DNA of 64,000 nucleotides from Poecilobothrus nobilitatus (GCA_947095535.1 OX352773.1:4960001-5024000); one strand, 5' to 3'. Counted from the first letter of the stretch, positions 24,737 to 38,678 are shown. Numbers and translations: made by a program. Notes: generated by a model from the letters alone, not told the origin.

Positions 24737-27700
24737 AAAAAAATTAACACAAATAAATAAAAAAAATCGTTTAAAACAATAGTCTTATGCAAAAAAAAAA
24801 TTAATAATTAAAAAATAAATTAAATTAATTAAATATATTATATTTTCTGTATTTTATATAAAATCTCATTAAAATTAATTAAATTTTAAGAACGTTATTG
24901 TAATTTAAAAATTTTATCCGATTTTTCTTCGTACAGTTATAAAGTATTTTAATAAAAAAAAAAGGTATAAATATTAATAATAGATTCGCAATTTTAGATT
25001 TTCACAACTAGTTTTTAAATTAACTACAAATTAGTTATGCTTTCTCGTTATCGTTTAAAATGTTTTATATTAAAATTCTTTTATTGTTGTTTTTTATTAC
25101 TTTTAGTATATATATGTAATATGAAAAAAATTATTGCCGACATTATACTTACATTAGCTTTCAAAAAGTTTTTAGAATGAAAAAAATTGTTTTAATTTGA
25201 GACACCTTTATTTGATTTTAATATAAATCTATCAAATTAATTAATATTAAGATTAAATAATGAAATACAACTCAAATACAGTTCAATTACAACTGTTTTT
25301 AAATTCATTATAAATTATTTTTATTCAATTTTAAAAAATAGAAAAATAATTCTAAAATATTTTAATTTCCTTTTTTATTTTATTAGATTTTACTATTCAA
25401 TTCATTCGTTTTATCAGGTTATATTATAGTTTAAGCATAAAGAAACATATAAAAGATATGTGTATATTGTTTCATTATGATTTGTGTTTTATATTTTATA
25501 TTGAAATAAATTTAATTCCTAACTTTTTTTTTTAACTAACTAAATAATTAAATCAAACCATTTCAACATTTTTTTATGATTTATTTAAATAACTAATATA
25601 ATTTTTTTATTAATTAAGTAATTTCGCTGTAATAACAAAAAATTCTGGTCCCTAAGTAAATTAAGAAAATTGAATTGAATTTTTTCAGCATTTAATTTGA
25701 TTATTTTGGTTTAGGAAGAGGTTGTTTATTAAAATTTAAAAAAGTGAAATAAAAAATTATTGCATTATTTCAATTATTCGTGTAATTCTTATGACATTCT
25801 TAGATTCAAATTTTAATTTAAAAAAAAAAAAAAAACTATTTGAAAAATAAAAATATTGGAATCAAATTTTAATAAAATTTAATATTAAAAATAAAAAAAA
25901 AAAAAATTATTAGAACAAAATTAAAATGGAGAAAGATGGTATTAAGAAAACTATATTAATAGCTGATTATAAAAATTTTATAAAAAGTTAAATCATTTCT
26001 TTTTCCTTATAATAAAAAGAAAAAAAAAAAAAACATGAAAAAATTATTATTATTGATAAACTTTTAATTTTTAAATATAAATGTAATATAAACTACAAAA
26101 GTATTAAAAATACATTCCTAAAAAGTTCGTAAATTTGATTTATAATTTATATTTTTTATATTAATTTTTTTCTTTTTTTTTTAATTTCGCTATTAATATT
26201 TTATTTTTAAAAACCCACTAAAAAATAAAAACAGAAAAGATAAAAGTAAATTCTAAAAATAATTTAAATTGTGCAATTTTTTAATTGATCACAAAATAAT
26301 TACTGCAATATAATAGATATGTTGTTAATACAAGATATTATCGAATAATAAAATAATATTTTCTCCGGTTTCTGATGTTTCCAAATATTTCTAAAAAAGT
26401 AACTATTAGTAGTAACAAAAAGTAACTATTAGTAGTCGTTCTTTTATTGATTTAACAATAAAGTACAAAAAAATGGTTTGTTTTATAACAAACATAAATT
26501 TTATAAATTGGAATTTATAATTTTCATTTAATTATTTCCTAAAATTAATGTAGTTCAATTAGTTTATAAAATAAACTATTTATATTAATGTAACTACATA
26601 TTATATTCAAATTAATGATATTAGTTTAGTTTACTAACTTAATTAAAAAGGTGAACGGTATGTTAAAATAAAAAAAATCCATATAAAACTCCTGCAATTT
26701 ATTTTATAAAACATATTTTGTCTTGATATTGTTAATAACTTTTCTTCATTAATAATATTTTAGAACTTAAAATTTTAATTTCTTTAATATTTGGAAAATA
26801 CTTTTTCGTTAGATTCGTTCGATACAATGTAAAATAAATTGTAATATTTAAATGTAGTTAATTAATCAAATTAATTAACTTAAAATGAAAAATACAGGAA
26901 AAGAAAGTAGAAAATCTTAAAATTATATAATACGTAATCAAAAAATTCATTTATGGATTGATATGACTAAAATTCTTCTAAAATAAATTCTTCAAAAATA
27001 TTTCAACATTTTATATTTTTTATATAATATATGTAATTTTATTTAACAGGGAATTTTTAATAAAAAAAAAAAACAAAAAAAGCACAATAATTTGTAAATA
27101 TTATTTTCAAAATTAAATTTTAAGAAAGTCATCAATTTTAAATATATACTTCTAAAAGGTTAACACAATTTCTTTTGTTATTAATATTTTTTAGTATTTC
27201 TAAAACCTTGCTTACTCTTTTTTAAAATTAAAAAAAAAAATAAAAAAGAAAAAAAGATTTTAAGAAAAATTTATTACGCCTTTGTGAATAAATCATATTA
27301 GGAAAAATTAACAACTGAAATGAAAACATTAAATTGTAATAACATATTAGAAGAAAATTAAAAAAAAAAAAATTAAACCATGTTGTGCCTAATTCGTTAG
27401 TTTTTTTGACTGTAGTTAGTATTTAAATAAATAAATATATATAATATATATATAAATATATATATTCAAATATAAAATTTTTCAATTTCACTTTTTCAAA
27501 ATTTAAAAAAAAATATTTTTTTGTAATTACATCACGAATTAGATTTTTATATCTAAAAAAAGAAAAAAAAAAAAAAATACGATCATTTTGAATCGAAATT
27601 TTTTTATTACCATTATATTTCACCCAATGTTATATTTATAAGTAGTATAACATTGAGTTAGTACACAACGTTCTCTATGCAACTCCTCTGTGTTAGTTAC

Positions 27701-30700
27701 ATTATTTTTCACACATTATCATTATTATTTCAATCTAATAATTTGTAAAAATGATTTTTTAAAAAAAAATTGAGGGCCATTATTAGAATACTACATATAT
27801 ATATGTATATAAATTTAATTAGATTAAAGGAAAGGGTTAATTTTTACATATTAAAGGAGTTGTTCCTAAAAATGTATTTTTTTTTTTTTTATATTTACTT
27901 TTAATCTAAAATTGTCTGATTTAATAAGTGCCATATTCCAAAAAAAAAAATTTTTTTTAAATATTTGAAAAAAAATTTTAATAAAAATAACATTTTGGAA
28001 AAAAAAAAATAATTCATATTATTATTACTGTTTCGACAATCATTTGTTCGTACATATTCAAAGAAAGAATCACAAAAAAAAAAAAAAAAAAAAAAAAAAC
28101 ATTAAAATACGAAGAATATGCTAAAAATTAATGCTAATGGATTTTGTTTAATTTAATGTTAAAAGAATAAAGTAATGAAATTCAACATTTTTGATAAAAA
28201 CTATTAATGATTCAATTAAAAATGTGTTATAAACCAGTCATTTAATGATTATATTGACTGTAAAAAGTAATTATAATCAAATAAATATGAATGGAAATTC
28301 TCTCAAAACTTTTAATATTTTTTTTTTTTTTTTGTTATTTTTTATAAAAAATTATAGAAAAAAAAAAAAACAAGTTGTGAAAAAGCTAATATTTGCGAGT
28401 CATAAAAATTTAATTTTAAAATTAAAATTTATCAATTTTTAAATATCACTTTAAATTTGCTGCACATAAACAAAATATAAAAACAAAACTACAATTTTCC
28501 ATATACATACATACATACTTAAGTATAATTTTTACCCCATTTTTAATAAACTTTTTCTAACTTTCTATTCCTTCTATATAATAATATAAAATATCTATTT
28601 ACATAATATATAAATAATTAATTACATAATCAAAAAATATTTCACTTTTTCAAATCTAGAGTCAAACTAACCAAAAAAAAAAAAACAACTTTTATCCTAC
28701 CATATTAATTCAAAAATAAAATAAAAGCTATTTTTTTTTCATTTTTTTTGTCATAAATCAATAAAATAAAAAAAAATAAATAAAAAAAAAAAAAAAAACC
28801 ATTTTAATTAAACTTAAATTTAAAATATAGTCTTTTTTTTTTATAATATTAAATTAATATTAAAATAAAAAAAGCAAAAAAAAAAAAATATATATTTACA
28901 TATATATATTTAAAATTTTTGTAATTAATCTCTAAATATGTGCGATTAAATAGAAATACAATATACATATTTTTTTTAATTAAATTTTAAATTAAAAAAA
29001 AATATAATGAAAAAATTAAAAATAGTAGAAAAGATAAAATTAATATTAAATATAATATAACACACCATTTTTATTAAAATCCTTTTTTTTTTTTTTTTTT
29101 CGAAAAATTTAAGCTATAGATTTTTAAGAATTGTTTTATATTTAAGAGAGTAGATAGTTTAAAAGGTTTTTAGAATTTAAGTAAAAATCTTTAATTAGTT
29201 ATAAAAAAAAAAAAACAAAAACAAAAAAAATTTAAAAGTGTCTAAAAAAGTTTTAGATTAATTTTAAATTTAAGTATGTTTTTTTTTTGTTCATACATAT
29301 TTATATTATTTACAATTTTTTTTTTTTTTTGTTTTTTAAATATCTGAAACAATTAAACAGTTAATTTATTTTTTGTTAATGGACATATTGATTGTTTTTA
29401 CAAATTTATCGATGAAATGATCGGCAATTTTTAACTTTTTTTTCTTCTGATGTATGAAAAATTTTCAATATATGTAGCTGTGTTTAGAACGTTGGTAAAA
29501 TTGCTTAATCTTCCGTCTCGACTTGAGAGTTAATTTACTAGCAACAAAATGGCAATACGAAATACTTTACTAAACCATATAAATATAAATGTGTTAAAGT
29601 TAATTATGTGATGTAATAATAAAATAATAATACTTATAATATATTAAACACGTCTTTATTCTTCAGCTGCACATTCAAGAAGAAGGACTAAAATACAATA
29701 TAAAATTAACTAAAAAGATTTATACATAGTATCCGTTAAATTAGATCATATGTTTATATAACAATTAAAGAATTGTGTAGATCAAGAGCTTGTGTAAAAT
29801 TAATGATAATAATATTGTACTTTTCTAACAAAATGTTTCATAAATGAATATTCTCAGTTATTTTCACTTTTAGATTGTTTTTTTTTTTATTCAGTTTTGA
29901 CATTTCTTGCAAAAAAAATTATGGCTAAAAATGAAAAAAAAAAAATACAAAAGGAGTTCATGAATTGAATTTTTTTTGATTTTGATAAACAGCATCAGAT
30001 GAAACAATAGTTAAAATGAATAAAAGTTAAAAAATATTTTTTACATCGTATGTAATTGTGTACCTATTTTCTTACTAACAATTTTCGGGCGATAAGATAG
30101 GTAATGATTTGAAAAAAAACTCAAATTAAATTGAATATGAAATGCGTTAGTATAGAGCTAAATCGGAAGTACATACTCTAAATGTGAAGTGATCACTTTC
30201 GATTCGATTTTTATTTTCGAATTATATTTTTGAAGAGAGTTCAATTTTGAATTTTGTTAAGTATGTCATATACAGAGTAGAGACATAATAAATTGTTTGA
30301 TTTTTCTATTAATCCGTCAAATAATTAAATAATCATATTAGCCAAACGGTCGTTCAATATATCGATCCGATATCCAACCGGTATTTAAAATTATGTAAAA
30401 TCTATCAATAAAACCGTGACATTAAATATTAGTAATTTATTTCAACAAAACGATTTTTTAAAAGTTAGTTTTTAATTGAAGGTGCTTAAATTTTGAAAAT
30501 AAATTTTAAGAAAATAATTTTAAACATTTAATTCAAAGTGAATTTATTAATTAATATTTTTTTAATGATATTTAACTATTTATAAATTTATCAATCATTT
30601 AAAAGTTTTTAGTACTAGACAGATTAAAAATCAAAATATGATATGAACAGAAAAAAAACTAAAAATGAAAATTAAGTTAGGGAAAAAAGAAAATTTAAGT

Positions 30701-33010
30701 TTTGCAATCATAAATTTTTTTTTTATTCTTATAAAAAAATTTTTGTTTTAAATTTTCTTAGATTTTATATATAAAATATGTATACCTAAATATAGAATTT
30801 TTTTTTTTTTTTTTGAATTTTATTATTAAATTAATTAATGCATGTTTTGTAAAATAATTAAAGATTTATATATGTATTATGTCAATTTTAAAAATTAAAA
30901 ATGAATTAAAAAAAGTAAAAAAATTAAAAAAAAATTAATAAAAATACAAAATAAATAAAAACATTATTTATTCATCTTTGAATATAATAAATTTTTTTTT
31001 TTTATTTTTATTTATTTTTAAATACATACATATTAAATTTTAATATAAATTTTCTGTATTTGAGTATATATATATTTATATGTAATATATTATAATATAT
31101 TAAAACAAATGAAAAAAAAAAAAAATAAATAAATGAATTATGTTGAAGGTATAAAAAAATTTTATATAAGGATAAGAAAGACAATGTAAATAATAATTAT
31201 AAAAAAATTTTAAATTTAAATCTATATATATATATATATGTATATATGTATATATCTTATCAAGATATGTTATACATAAAAAAAAAAATTATGTTCGTTT
31301 TGTTGTTGTAAGATTTAAAATAATTAAAATTTTGTAAATAAATTTATGAAAAATATCTCTTAATTTTTTTTTTAATTTTTTACAAATTTTCATTAGTAAA
31401 ATTTTAGTATACTGTAGTATACAACAATTTCAGTACATATGTATATTTAAAGTAAGGAGTTTTTAAAATATTTTTCTACACCTTCAAGCTTTAAATGATA
31501 TCTTCTCTGAAGGTTTTTTTTGTTTTTGTATAATTAAGCTTTGATTCTTTGTAACTGAGATTCTTGCCTGAAACATCACAGTGTCGTTCATAAAAAAAAA
31601 TTTTTGATAGAAATACTAATTTTACCAATTTTTGGCTCATTGTAATTATACGAGTATATGCATATGTGTATTACAATTATAGCAACTTTGTGTTAAATTT
31701 ATACTGGAAACGTTTCTTTTTCTTTTTTTTTGAAGAATTATTTTAAAATTTAAAATGTGTTTAAAATTTAAATTAAGTAACAAAACAAAAAAAAAATTCT
31801 TTTATAAACTTAAAAAAATGCCAACTTACTTTTTCTAAAACGTTGATGAGAATGGCTCCATTCATTTCATATACGAATCTTTGTGAATCGAATTTTTAAT
31901 TGCTGTTTATTCAAAGATGTAGTAGATCACCGCGAACAATAATAAAAAAAAGTAGTTGGAACTGCACATTTTTTGAAATTAATATTTATGAATAAAAAAT
32001 TAAAATTTTTAAAAATTTGTTTTTACCAAATAATGTAAAAAAGATGAAATTTTAACAGTCCCTTTTCGAGTTATTTCAAAATGTGTAATGACACTATTTT
32101 TTCCCATTAGACTACGAGTATTATCATGAAAAATGAACCTCTATATACTTTTTTTTCGTTTAGTTTCGAGGCATTTTATTAATGTTCGCCGTGAGTAGAT
32201 TCATTTTTATATGTGTATTTGAAAATAAAATTTTGAACCGAGAAGCACATATGTATTATTATAAACTTGTAAAATCAGATAACAAAATAATTATTTTTGT
32301 TATTATTTAGTATGCGTAAATACCCAAATATTTTCTGACCCTCATAAAATTTTTTATATAATTTTTTCTTTGAATTTGTGGCTTATCGCATTCACCGCAT
32401 AACATTTTGGTTGCATAAAAGAAGATTGCAATCCCCATCACTAAATTAGTTTATCGAAAAGAGAGAATGAAACGTAAGCAAAAACTGGTTTCGAGAAGTA
32501 CCATGTGAAAATCGGCAATAAGCTATAAAATTACTTACACTGAAATCCAATCCCTCAAATTGTCAACAGAAAAATATCTAATTGGTACAATAGTTGAAAA
32601 TTATTTTGTGACATTCAAAAAATTAAATGCAAAATAAACTTTTGAAATATTTTCCCCAAGATAAGATTTCAAGGAAATTTCCAATAAATTTTCATTTCAA
32701 GTTTTCTTGTTTAAAAGTCAGCAACCTAAATTTTAAATTTATTTTGAATCTGAAATTAAAATAAGTAATAATTGAAAGAAACAATAGTTTTTATATATAA
32801 TTAAAAAAATATATTTAATTTTGTATATAATGTATTATGTACATGTATGTTTTACAATTTTTTATTTTGGAATAAAATACCAGGTCCCAAATATGTATTT
32901 TGTTTTTAATAATATAAAAAATACAAAATATAAATTTATAACAATTGAATAATAGATAAATAACAATTTCAACAATAAAACTTTAACAACTTAATTATAT
33001 TATTATAAAA
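24737..33010. other. A/T-rich spacer between CRTC and FMO 3' ends
   Basis: This 8.3-kb stretch holds the CRTC and FMO 3' UTRs and otherwise low-complexity DNA. It includes A/T homopolymers (for example 28074-28099 and 29083-29100), (TA)n arrays near 31221-31255, a duplicated 22-bp string at 26393-26436, a 10-bp hairpin at 27625-27655, and a degenerate inverted-repeat sequence near 32378-32525. Short open frames at 27423-27623 and 28245-28442 are A/T-driven. No gene was recognised. Confidence 0.75.
26393..26436. repeat. Tandem duplication of a 22-bp string
   Basis: The string AAAAGTAACTATTAGTAGT occurs twice in immediate succession with a three-base linker. It is a recent local duplication in non-coding DNA. 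Confidence 0.85.
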
Positions 33011-35744
33011 TTAAATTTCTTCAAAATTTTCATCATCAATAATCTTATAATTATAATTACGAAAATTAACAACATCCGTAGCCATTCTAAAATTACTTTC
33101 TCGTATTAATTTTTCCATAACTGGTTTGATTTTTTCAATACCAGCTGTTTCAGCTAAATCATTATAATATTTTTCGCGAAAATCAATTGCCAACATATGT
33201 GAATTACTTTTTTTCCAACCTTTATTCCATCTTTCTCTCATATCTCTTTCAGTTATTTTTAACATTTCATCTTTTGATGGTAATGTTCTTCGTCCTGTAT
33301 AATATTGCATTACAAATCGAATTTGTAAATCATGCATTTGTGCTATCAATGAACGAAATGGTATTCCAATAAATGACATTGTTGGATGAACAATATTTAT
33401 ACATTCTTTAAATAATGGTTGAATGTAATTATCATCAACTGTAATACCACAATCATCACTTAAAAATGGGAAACAATAATGGTAGCCAGTACAATATATT
33501 ATGCTTGTGAAGCTATCACTAAAACCATCAATAAATTCAATTTTTCCCTTATTAATTCTTTGGATATCTGATCTTTGGTTTACGTTATCAGGTAATGTTA
33601 ATTTTGTTGGAGCATGGTGACTTATTGTTACTTTACGTGCAAATAGGACTAATTCATTTGCTATATCACGTCCACTTGGACCAGCTCCAACTATTAAAAC
33701 GTCATCATCTAATAAAATGAAAAAAAAAAAATAAAAATTATTCATTTAATTTTTAATATAAAATGAAGTTGCAATTCGTATTATAGGATATTATTTATAT
33801 ATTTATAAATATTTTGAATTCGAAAAAATTAAGCTACAATTAAATCAAACGATATACCGTAAAGTATGTTATATGGCTATATTAATATTATGAATTATGA
33901 ATTTTAACAGTACTTTTTCTAAAACATCAAAAACATATTTAAAGAAAATTTTTGACATTTGTGACGAATTCTAAAAATTTTTGATTGCTAGAAAATTATT
34001 TCTATACTATGTAGCATTAGATTTATAGTTACTTCAAACGAAATTTTGATCTTGTGTTAAAAAATGTCAAAAATTACCTTCTGACTGCTTTTGATTCTGC
34101 CCGTTCACCTGTCTACACAACAAACCCAGTTCAAGATAGAGAAATAAAATTCTCAATTATGGATAGATCTAATAAGTTAATAAATGATATATTGTGTGAC
34201 AACTTTTTCAACTTTTTTCAACTTTTTAGCCGGTGTCATACGGAGATACAGCCCCCAATATTGGAAAAAGTCTTTATTTTGAAATGTTTATATGTCAAGT
34301 TATTTTGCCAATCTAAAAACGTTAAACGACCAGAAAGCTTTAAATCAATATAAAAATTATTAATTTTTGCATTTAGTTTTATGTGAATTCAATTAACCGT
34401 TATGTAAAAACAATGTTTTGTAAAATTCTGGTTTCTCGTTATCTATTTTTATAGATATATTTTTAGTCAGAATTAAAATTTATCTCTTATAAATTTATCT
34501 TCTTATCTGTTGCCGCCTGTAACAGCCATTTTTGTACTTTCACCCACCTGTTTAAGAGCCAATGGGTTAAAAATCTAAAATTCTCTAACTTAGATTATAT
34601 TGGATTTATCGAAAGTAAGACATAACAATTAAAGCTGCAGTATTATATTATTACATCTGTTAACAGTATTTCTTAATTTATATGAGGTGACATTAAAACT
34701 GAAGAAAGTGTCTCTAGATTTATCTCAATTTTTCTTACATAAAAAATATAAATTTTGATGTAAAAATAATCACAATTCTAGAATGCTTTTTATTGCTTTT
34801 TTGCGACTGCGCCTATTGACTTCTTTCATTTATTTTGCCTTATTCTTTTTTTTTTTTTAAATTAAACAACAAAACAAAAAAATTTTAAATTTAAGCAAAA
34901 GCAAACGTTTGCTTACTTTTCTAAAATGTTGATGACAATTATTGTAAATAAGTTGTTAAATCAATGACTCTAAATTAAATACGAAATACAAGATCCTTAA
35001 GTCATAAACCTCGTTTTCTGGTTTAGAAATCTGTTATGATTTCCATGTTCTGAACAAATGTGCAAGATATCTTATCATTTATATTTTATTTTTGTAGCAT
35101 ACCTTTGTAACTTTCACAACGTCGAAATTGATGACTATGAATTTGTTTCCCAGTAAATGATTCCATTCCTAGTATAATTGGATATCTTGGTTTTGAATAA
35201 TGTCCATTGCAAATCATTATAAAATCAAAAATAAATGTAAGAATTTCATTCTTTAATAAGTCTTTAACGGTAACTTTCCATTTCGAATTTTTAATTGGTT
35301 TAATATTTGTTACGAAATGTCGAAATTTTATATATTTTTTTATATTAAAATGGTCACAGTATGATATAAGAAATTTTAATACATCATCGTATGGAATATA
35401 TGACGTATTGTAATTTTTGTTTGTATTTGGCATCGGGAAATCTGGAAATCCCATTATTTCTTTTGGAAGATTTGTCCTATGTAAACGTAAAACAACAAAA
35501 TTAGATTAAGATTTTGAATTTTTTTTTTTAAGACAAATGCAATATTAATTTACTTTAAACTTTTATACATGCTGCTATGTACATCTAAACCAAATTCATC
35601 TTTTCCAATTTGATCTGTATAAACCCATGTTCCACCAATTTCATTGGTTTGTTCAAAAATTATTGGTTTAAAACTATTTTCTGTACAATATTTTGCTGCA
35701 CATAATCCAGCCATTCCTGCACCAATTACACAAACTGATGCCAT
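33011..35744 (-). CDS. Flavin-containing monooxygenase (FMO), complete
   Basis: FMOs use FAD, NADPH and O2 to oxygenate soft nucleophiles (N or S) in xenobiotics and metabolites. Three exons (35744-35554, 35476-35103, 33708-33011) total 1263 nt, giving 420 residues, the compact size usual for insect FMOs. The FAD-binding loop GAGMAG is at residues 8-13, with EIGGTW at 35-40. The FMO signature FxGxxxHSxxF reads FTGKQIHSHQF from residue 171. The NADPH-binding loop GAGPSG lies at 196-201, just after the second intron, and the C-terminal TGY motif is at 262-264. No C-terminal membrane tail is evident. Both junctions restore frame through split codons (AA|G, G|AT). The start ATG at 35744 gives the expected Rossmann strand MASVCVIGAG. 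Insects have several FMO paralogues, and I cannot say which this is. Confidence 0.95.
33709..35102 (-). other. Second FMO intron with repeat fragments
   Basis: This 1394-nt intron contains a degenerate copy of the fly-type interspersed repeat (about 34060-34270) and a fragment shared with other sites in the window (about 34905-34975). A 99-codon plus-strand frame at 34054-34353 arises within the repeat and has no recognisable domain. Confidence 0.7.
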
Positions 35745-35970
35745 TTTATGAAATTTTGAAAATCATCTGAAAATAAAATGAAAATCAAAAATAGTGAATC
35801 AACGTTAAATGAATTGAATTAAAATTTGGTTTTTGGATCGGCATTAAAGAGTTTAAAAAATATATGGGCTAGAACTTTGCAAAATCTTAAAACTTATCAG
35901 TAATTTTCAGTAAATAAAAATCATTTTAATAAAAAAAAAAACATTTATTTTGTTTTGTGTTGATTTAATT

Positions 35971-36106
35971 ATGGGCTGAATGCATAAAACTGAGCTTCAA
36001 CTCAATTCTTACTTTTTCAAACAAAATCTACATCTGAACTCGTAATTTTTGTATGAAAAGATTGCGAGATTTGAGTTCAAGCTCAGTTGTATGCATACGA
36101 CCCAAA
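35971..36106. mobile_element. MITE-like inverted-repeat element, copy 1
   Basis: A left arm starting ATGGGCTGAATGCATAAAAC is matched in inverse by the right end up to about 36106. The arms are about 40 bp with a core of ATGCATA and ACTGAGCTTSAACTCAA, and the whole is about 135 bp. It has no coding capacity. A second, more decayed copy lies at 38033-38110, which makes a transposable family more likely than a chance palindrome. Confidence 0.7.
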
Positions 36107-37035
36107 GTCTTTAATTCATGATGTATGGTGGATCTCTAAAAAAATTTGCTTAATTAATTCCTATTTATAAAGTTTGCAACAAAATAAATGCATTATATTT
36201 AATGTTGATAAGAAACTTTTGTTGGTGTAATCTTCTTATTATTTTATAATGTTTCAGACGAAACCTTTAATATTTCTTTGATAAAGTTACGTATATTTTA
36301 AATGTAGAAATTTTTTCAATTTCTTTTGACTGTTTTTTACGGAACAAAGTGAAACACAAATTATTTATTTCTAACGTATAACATCATATCGACATTAATG
36401 AAGTAACATACTAGTAAATAAAGAGTATTGAGAAAAAACTATTACATGCTCAAAAGAATCCCCGATTTTAAACTTAACAATGCTAATTGAGATACGTATA
36501 TATATTAATTATGTGGGATCGCTACGAAAGCTTGTTTGTCATAAACTCGTTTTTTTTTTCAGCAAATTCAGTTCTTTCTAGATTAGTATAATAAGTTTTC
36601 ATCGAAAATGATTAAGTCCCGAAATGTATTTTATCTGCATACATGGACATGCATAAATTTTACAAGAAAAATAATTTTGACCGCCCGAAGAAAATTTGTT
36701 TTTCCTTTCAAAGAGCAAATTCGTTTTTGCGATATTTCCGTATTTGGACATTTTCAATTATAAATTTTTCAATTTTTTTACATCCGGATATAATGTTATA
36801 AACATACACACACTTGTTAATTTTCTTTTTTGAGTTGTCCAAATTTAATTTAAAATATAAGATAAAACAAGAAAAAAAAAATGCAATTTTTTGAAAAAAA
36901 CGTTAATGTAACAAGCATTCGTTGTTAACAGCAATTAAGTGCCTCATTTTAATATTCTTTGATATAATTCTTATTAGTTAAAATCATAATTGATTTTATT
37001 TATTTTTTTTTAAATCATAATTCTTTTTTCTGAAC

Positions 37036-37358
37036 CGTAAAACCAATTTCGATTAATAACTTTTAATAAATTTTAAAAATTTATTGCTAAATTTTTTCCA
37101 CCTTTTTTATTTTAATATACCATCTTCAGTATTTAAAATAAATAAATAGATTTAAAATATAATTTTAAATGCTGAAGATGATATATTAAAATACCGAAAA
37201 GCATCCAGATTAATAATTTGAAGAAAAAATTTATTTTTACTAAAATTTTGTTTATTTTTTTTAATAAAAAATTTGTATTCAAATTAAAATTAATAAGTAA
37301 AACTCTAAAAGGTGCAAAAATTTAACAATTAAAAGTTATTAATCATAATTGAATTACC
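37036..37358. mobile_element. Long imperfect foldback element
   Basis: Two nested pairs of arms share one centre. The outer arms (about 37043-37068 and 37329-37356) match around GATTAATAACTTTTAAT. The inner arms (37109-37139 and 37161-37192) match around TTTTAATATACCATCTTCAG. The RNA of either strand could fold into a hairpin of about 150 bp with bulges. It has no coding capacity. A foldback transposon relic is the simplest reading. Confidence 0.6.
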
Positions 37359-38032
37359 AAAAATTTGTTTACCTGTTTTAATGTTAACCTGGTTTAGTTT
37401 TTTTTTATTTTTTTTTTAGATTTGCATACATATGGTTGAAATAATATTCATTTAATTAACGAAAAAAAATACTGAAAAACTCATTTTTATCGAAAGTTTG
37501 TAAGGCTGAGGCAAAACGTGAACAATCTCAAGTTGCTATTGATTTCAAAAATTTGGAAGACACTTAGTATGTACTTACACAATCCAAAAGAGAAATTCCT
37601 TGCTATTTATTTATACATATATAATATATTTTTTTTAATTTATTCTTTCAATATAAAATAAATTTTTTTTTTTTTTTAAATTAACATGTAGTGCACTAAC
37701 TTAGACTAAGATTCAATTTATACTATAAAAAAATATAATTAAATTTATCTTGATAAAATTATAAGCTTAGTAAATATAAATATTTATAAAAATAAATTAG
37801 ATAACAAACATTAAATTATAGAATAAAATAATTATTACATATATGTACGTATACAGATAAATGATAAAAGTTTTATGATATAACCTTTTTCTGTGATAAT
37901 TTTCAATAAGTATAGCAAAAAAATTTATATTATAAATTAAAATTTATTTATTATATTAAAAACGGGTTATATTTCAGAAAGGATGTACCTATGCTTCAAA
38001 TACATCCATTCAAGAATTTATTGCAATTAGTT

Positions 38033-38110
38033 AAATGCATAAAATTGAGCTGGAACTCATATTTTTGGTTGAAAAAGTGAGATTAAAGTATAAACTCAGT
38101 TTTATTATAA
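38033..38110. mobile_element. MITE-like inverted-repeat element, decayed copy 2
   Basis: The sequence shares AATGCATAAAATTGAGCT and GGAACTCAT on the left, and GTGAGATT with AACTCAGTTTTAT on the right, with the element at 35971-36106. It is shorter and more diverged. Confidence 0.5.
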
Positions 38111-38560
38111 AGAAATTATATAAGTATTATATTATAGCTACTTCATGGTTTTATACATTCATTCAATGCAACATTGAAAAGGAAGCCTGCTTGTATTTTA
38201 TATCTAACTAGATAAACCTGGCGTAGCATAGGCGCGCCAGTCTGGTAATCAAAAAATAATATTGGTTTTTTGTCACTTAACTTTTTAATGAAATAAAAAG
38301 AAATATCTTTCTGTTCTAATATAGTTTTTATTTATCTTAAAAACGTTTTTTGAGAGCTATGTTCCCTTCATTTGTAAGAATACTTAACTTTTTACAATAA
38401 TAATAAAAATAAATTTAAATAATCGTAAAAACGTAGATAGCAACACTAAGAAAACCAATTTTAATTGGTATATATGTGTGGGCATACTGTAAGTATTAAT
38501 AGTTGGATTCAAAATCAGAGCCCTTTTCCGGAATATTTATATCCATATATGTATGTCTAT

Positions 38561-38678
38561 ATGCGAGATTTTGAAATTTCGGGATTTCGATTTTCGAAAT
38601 TTTGTAATTTCGGAATTTAAATTTTCGTGATTTTGATTTTTCGAGATTTTGCTTTCGGGATTTTGATTTTTGGGATTA
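38561..38678. repeat. Degenerate minisatellite (TTCGNGATTTTGATTTT-like unit)
   Basis: Five to six imperfect copies of a unit about 20 bp long, with core TTTCGGGATTTTGATTTT and variants, lie head to tail. They sit beside a minus-oriented copy of the satellite-like dispersed unit at 38500-38575. Confidence 0.6.

Noticed and set aside
34054..34353. 99-codon frame in the FMO intron
   Set aside because: It overlaps a degenerate interspersed repeat and matches no family I know.
35971..38110. CRISPR-like or prokaryotic mobile array
   Set aside because: The repeats are inverted and few, and the spliced genes show this is eukaryotic nuclear DNA.
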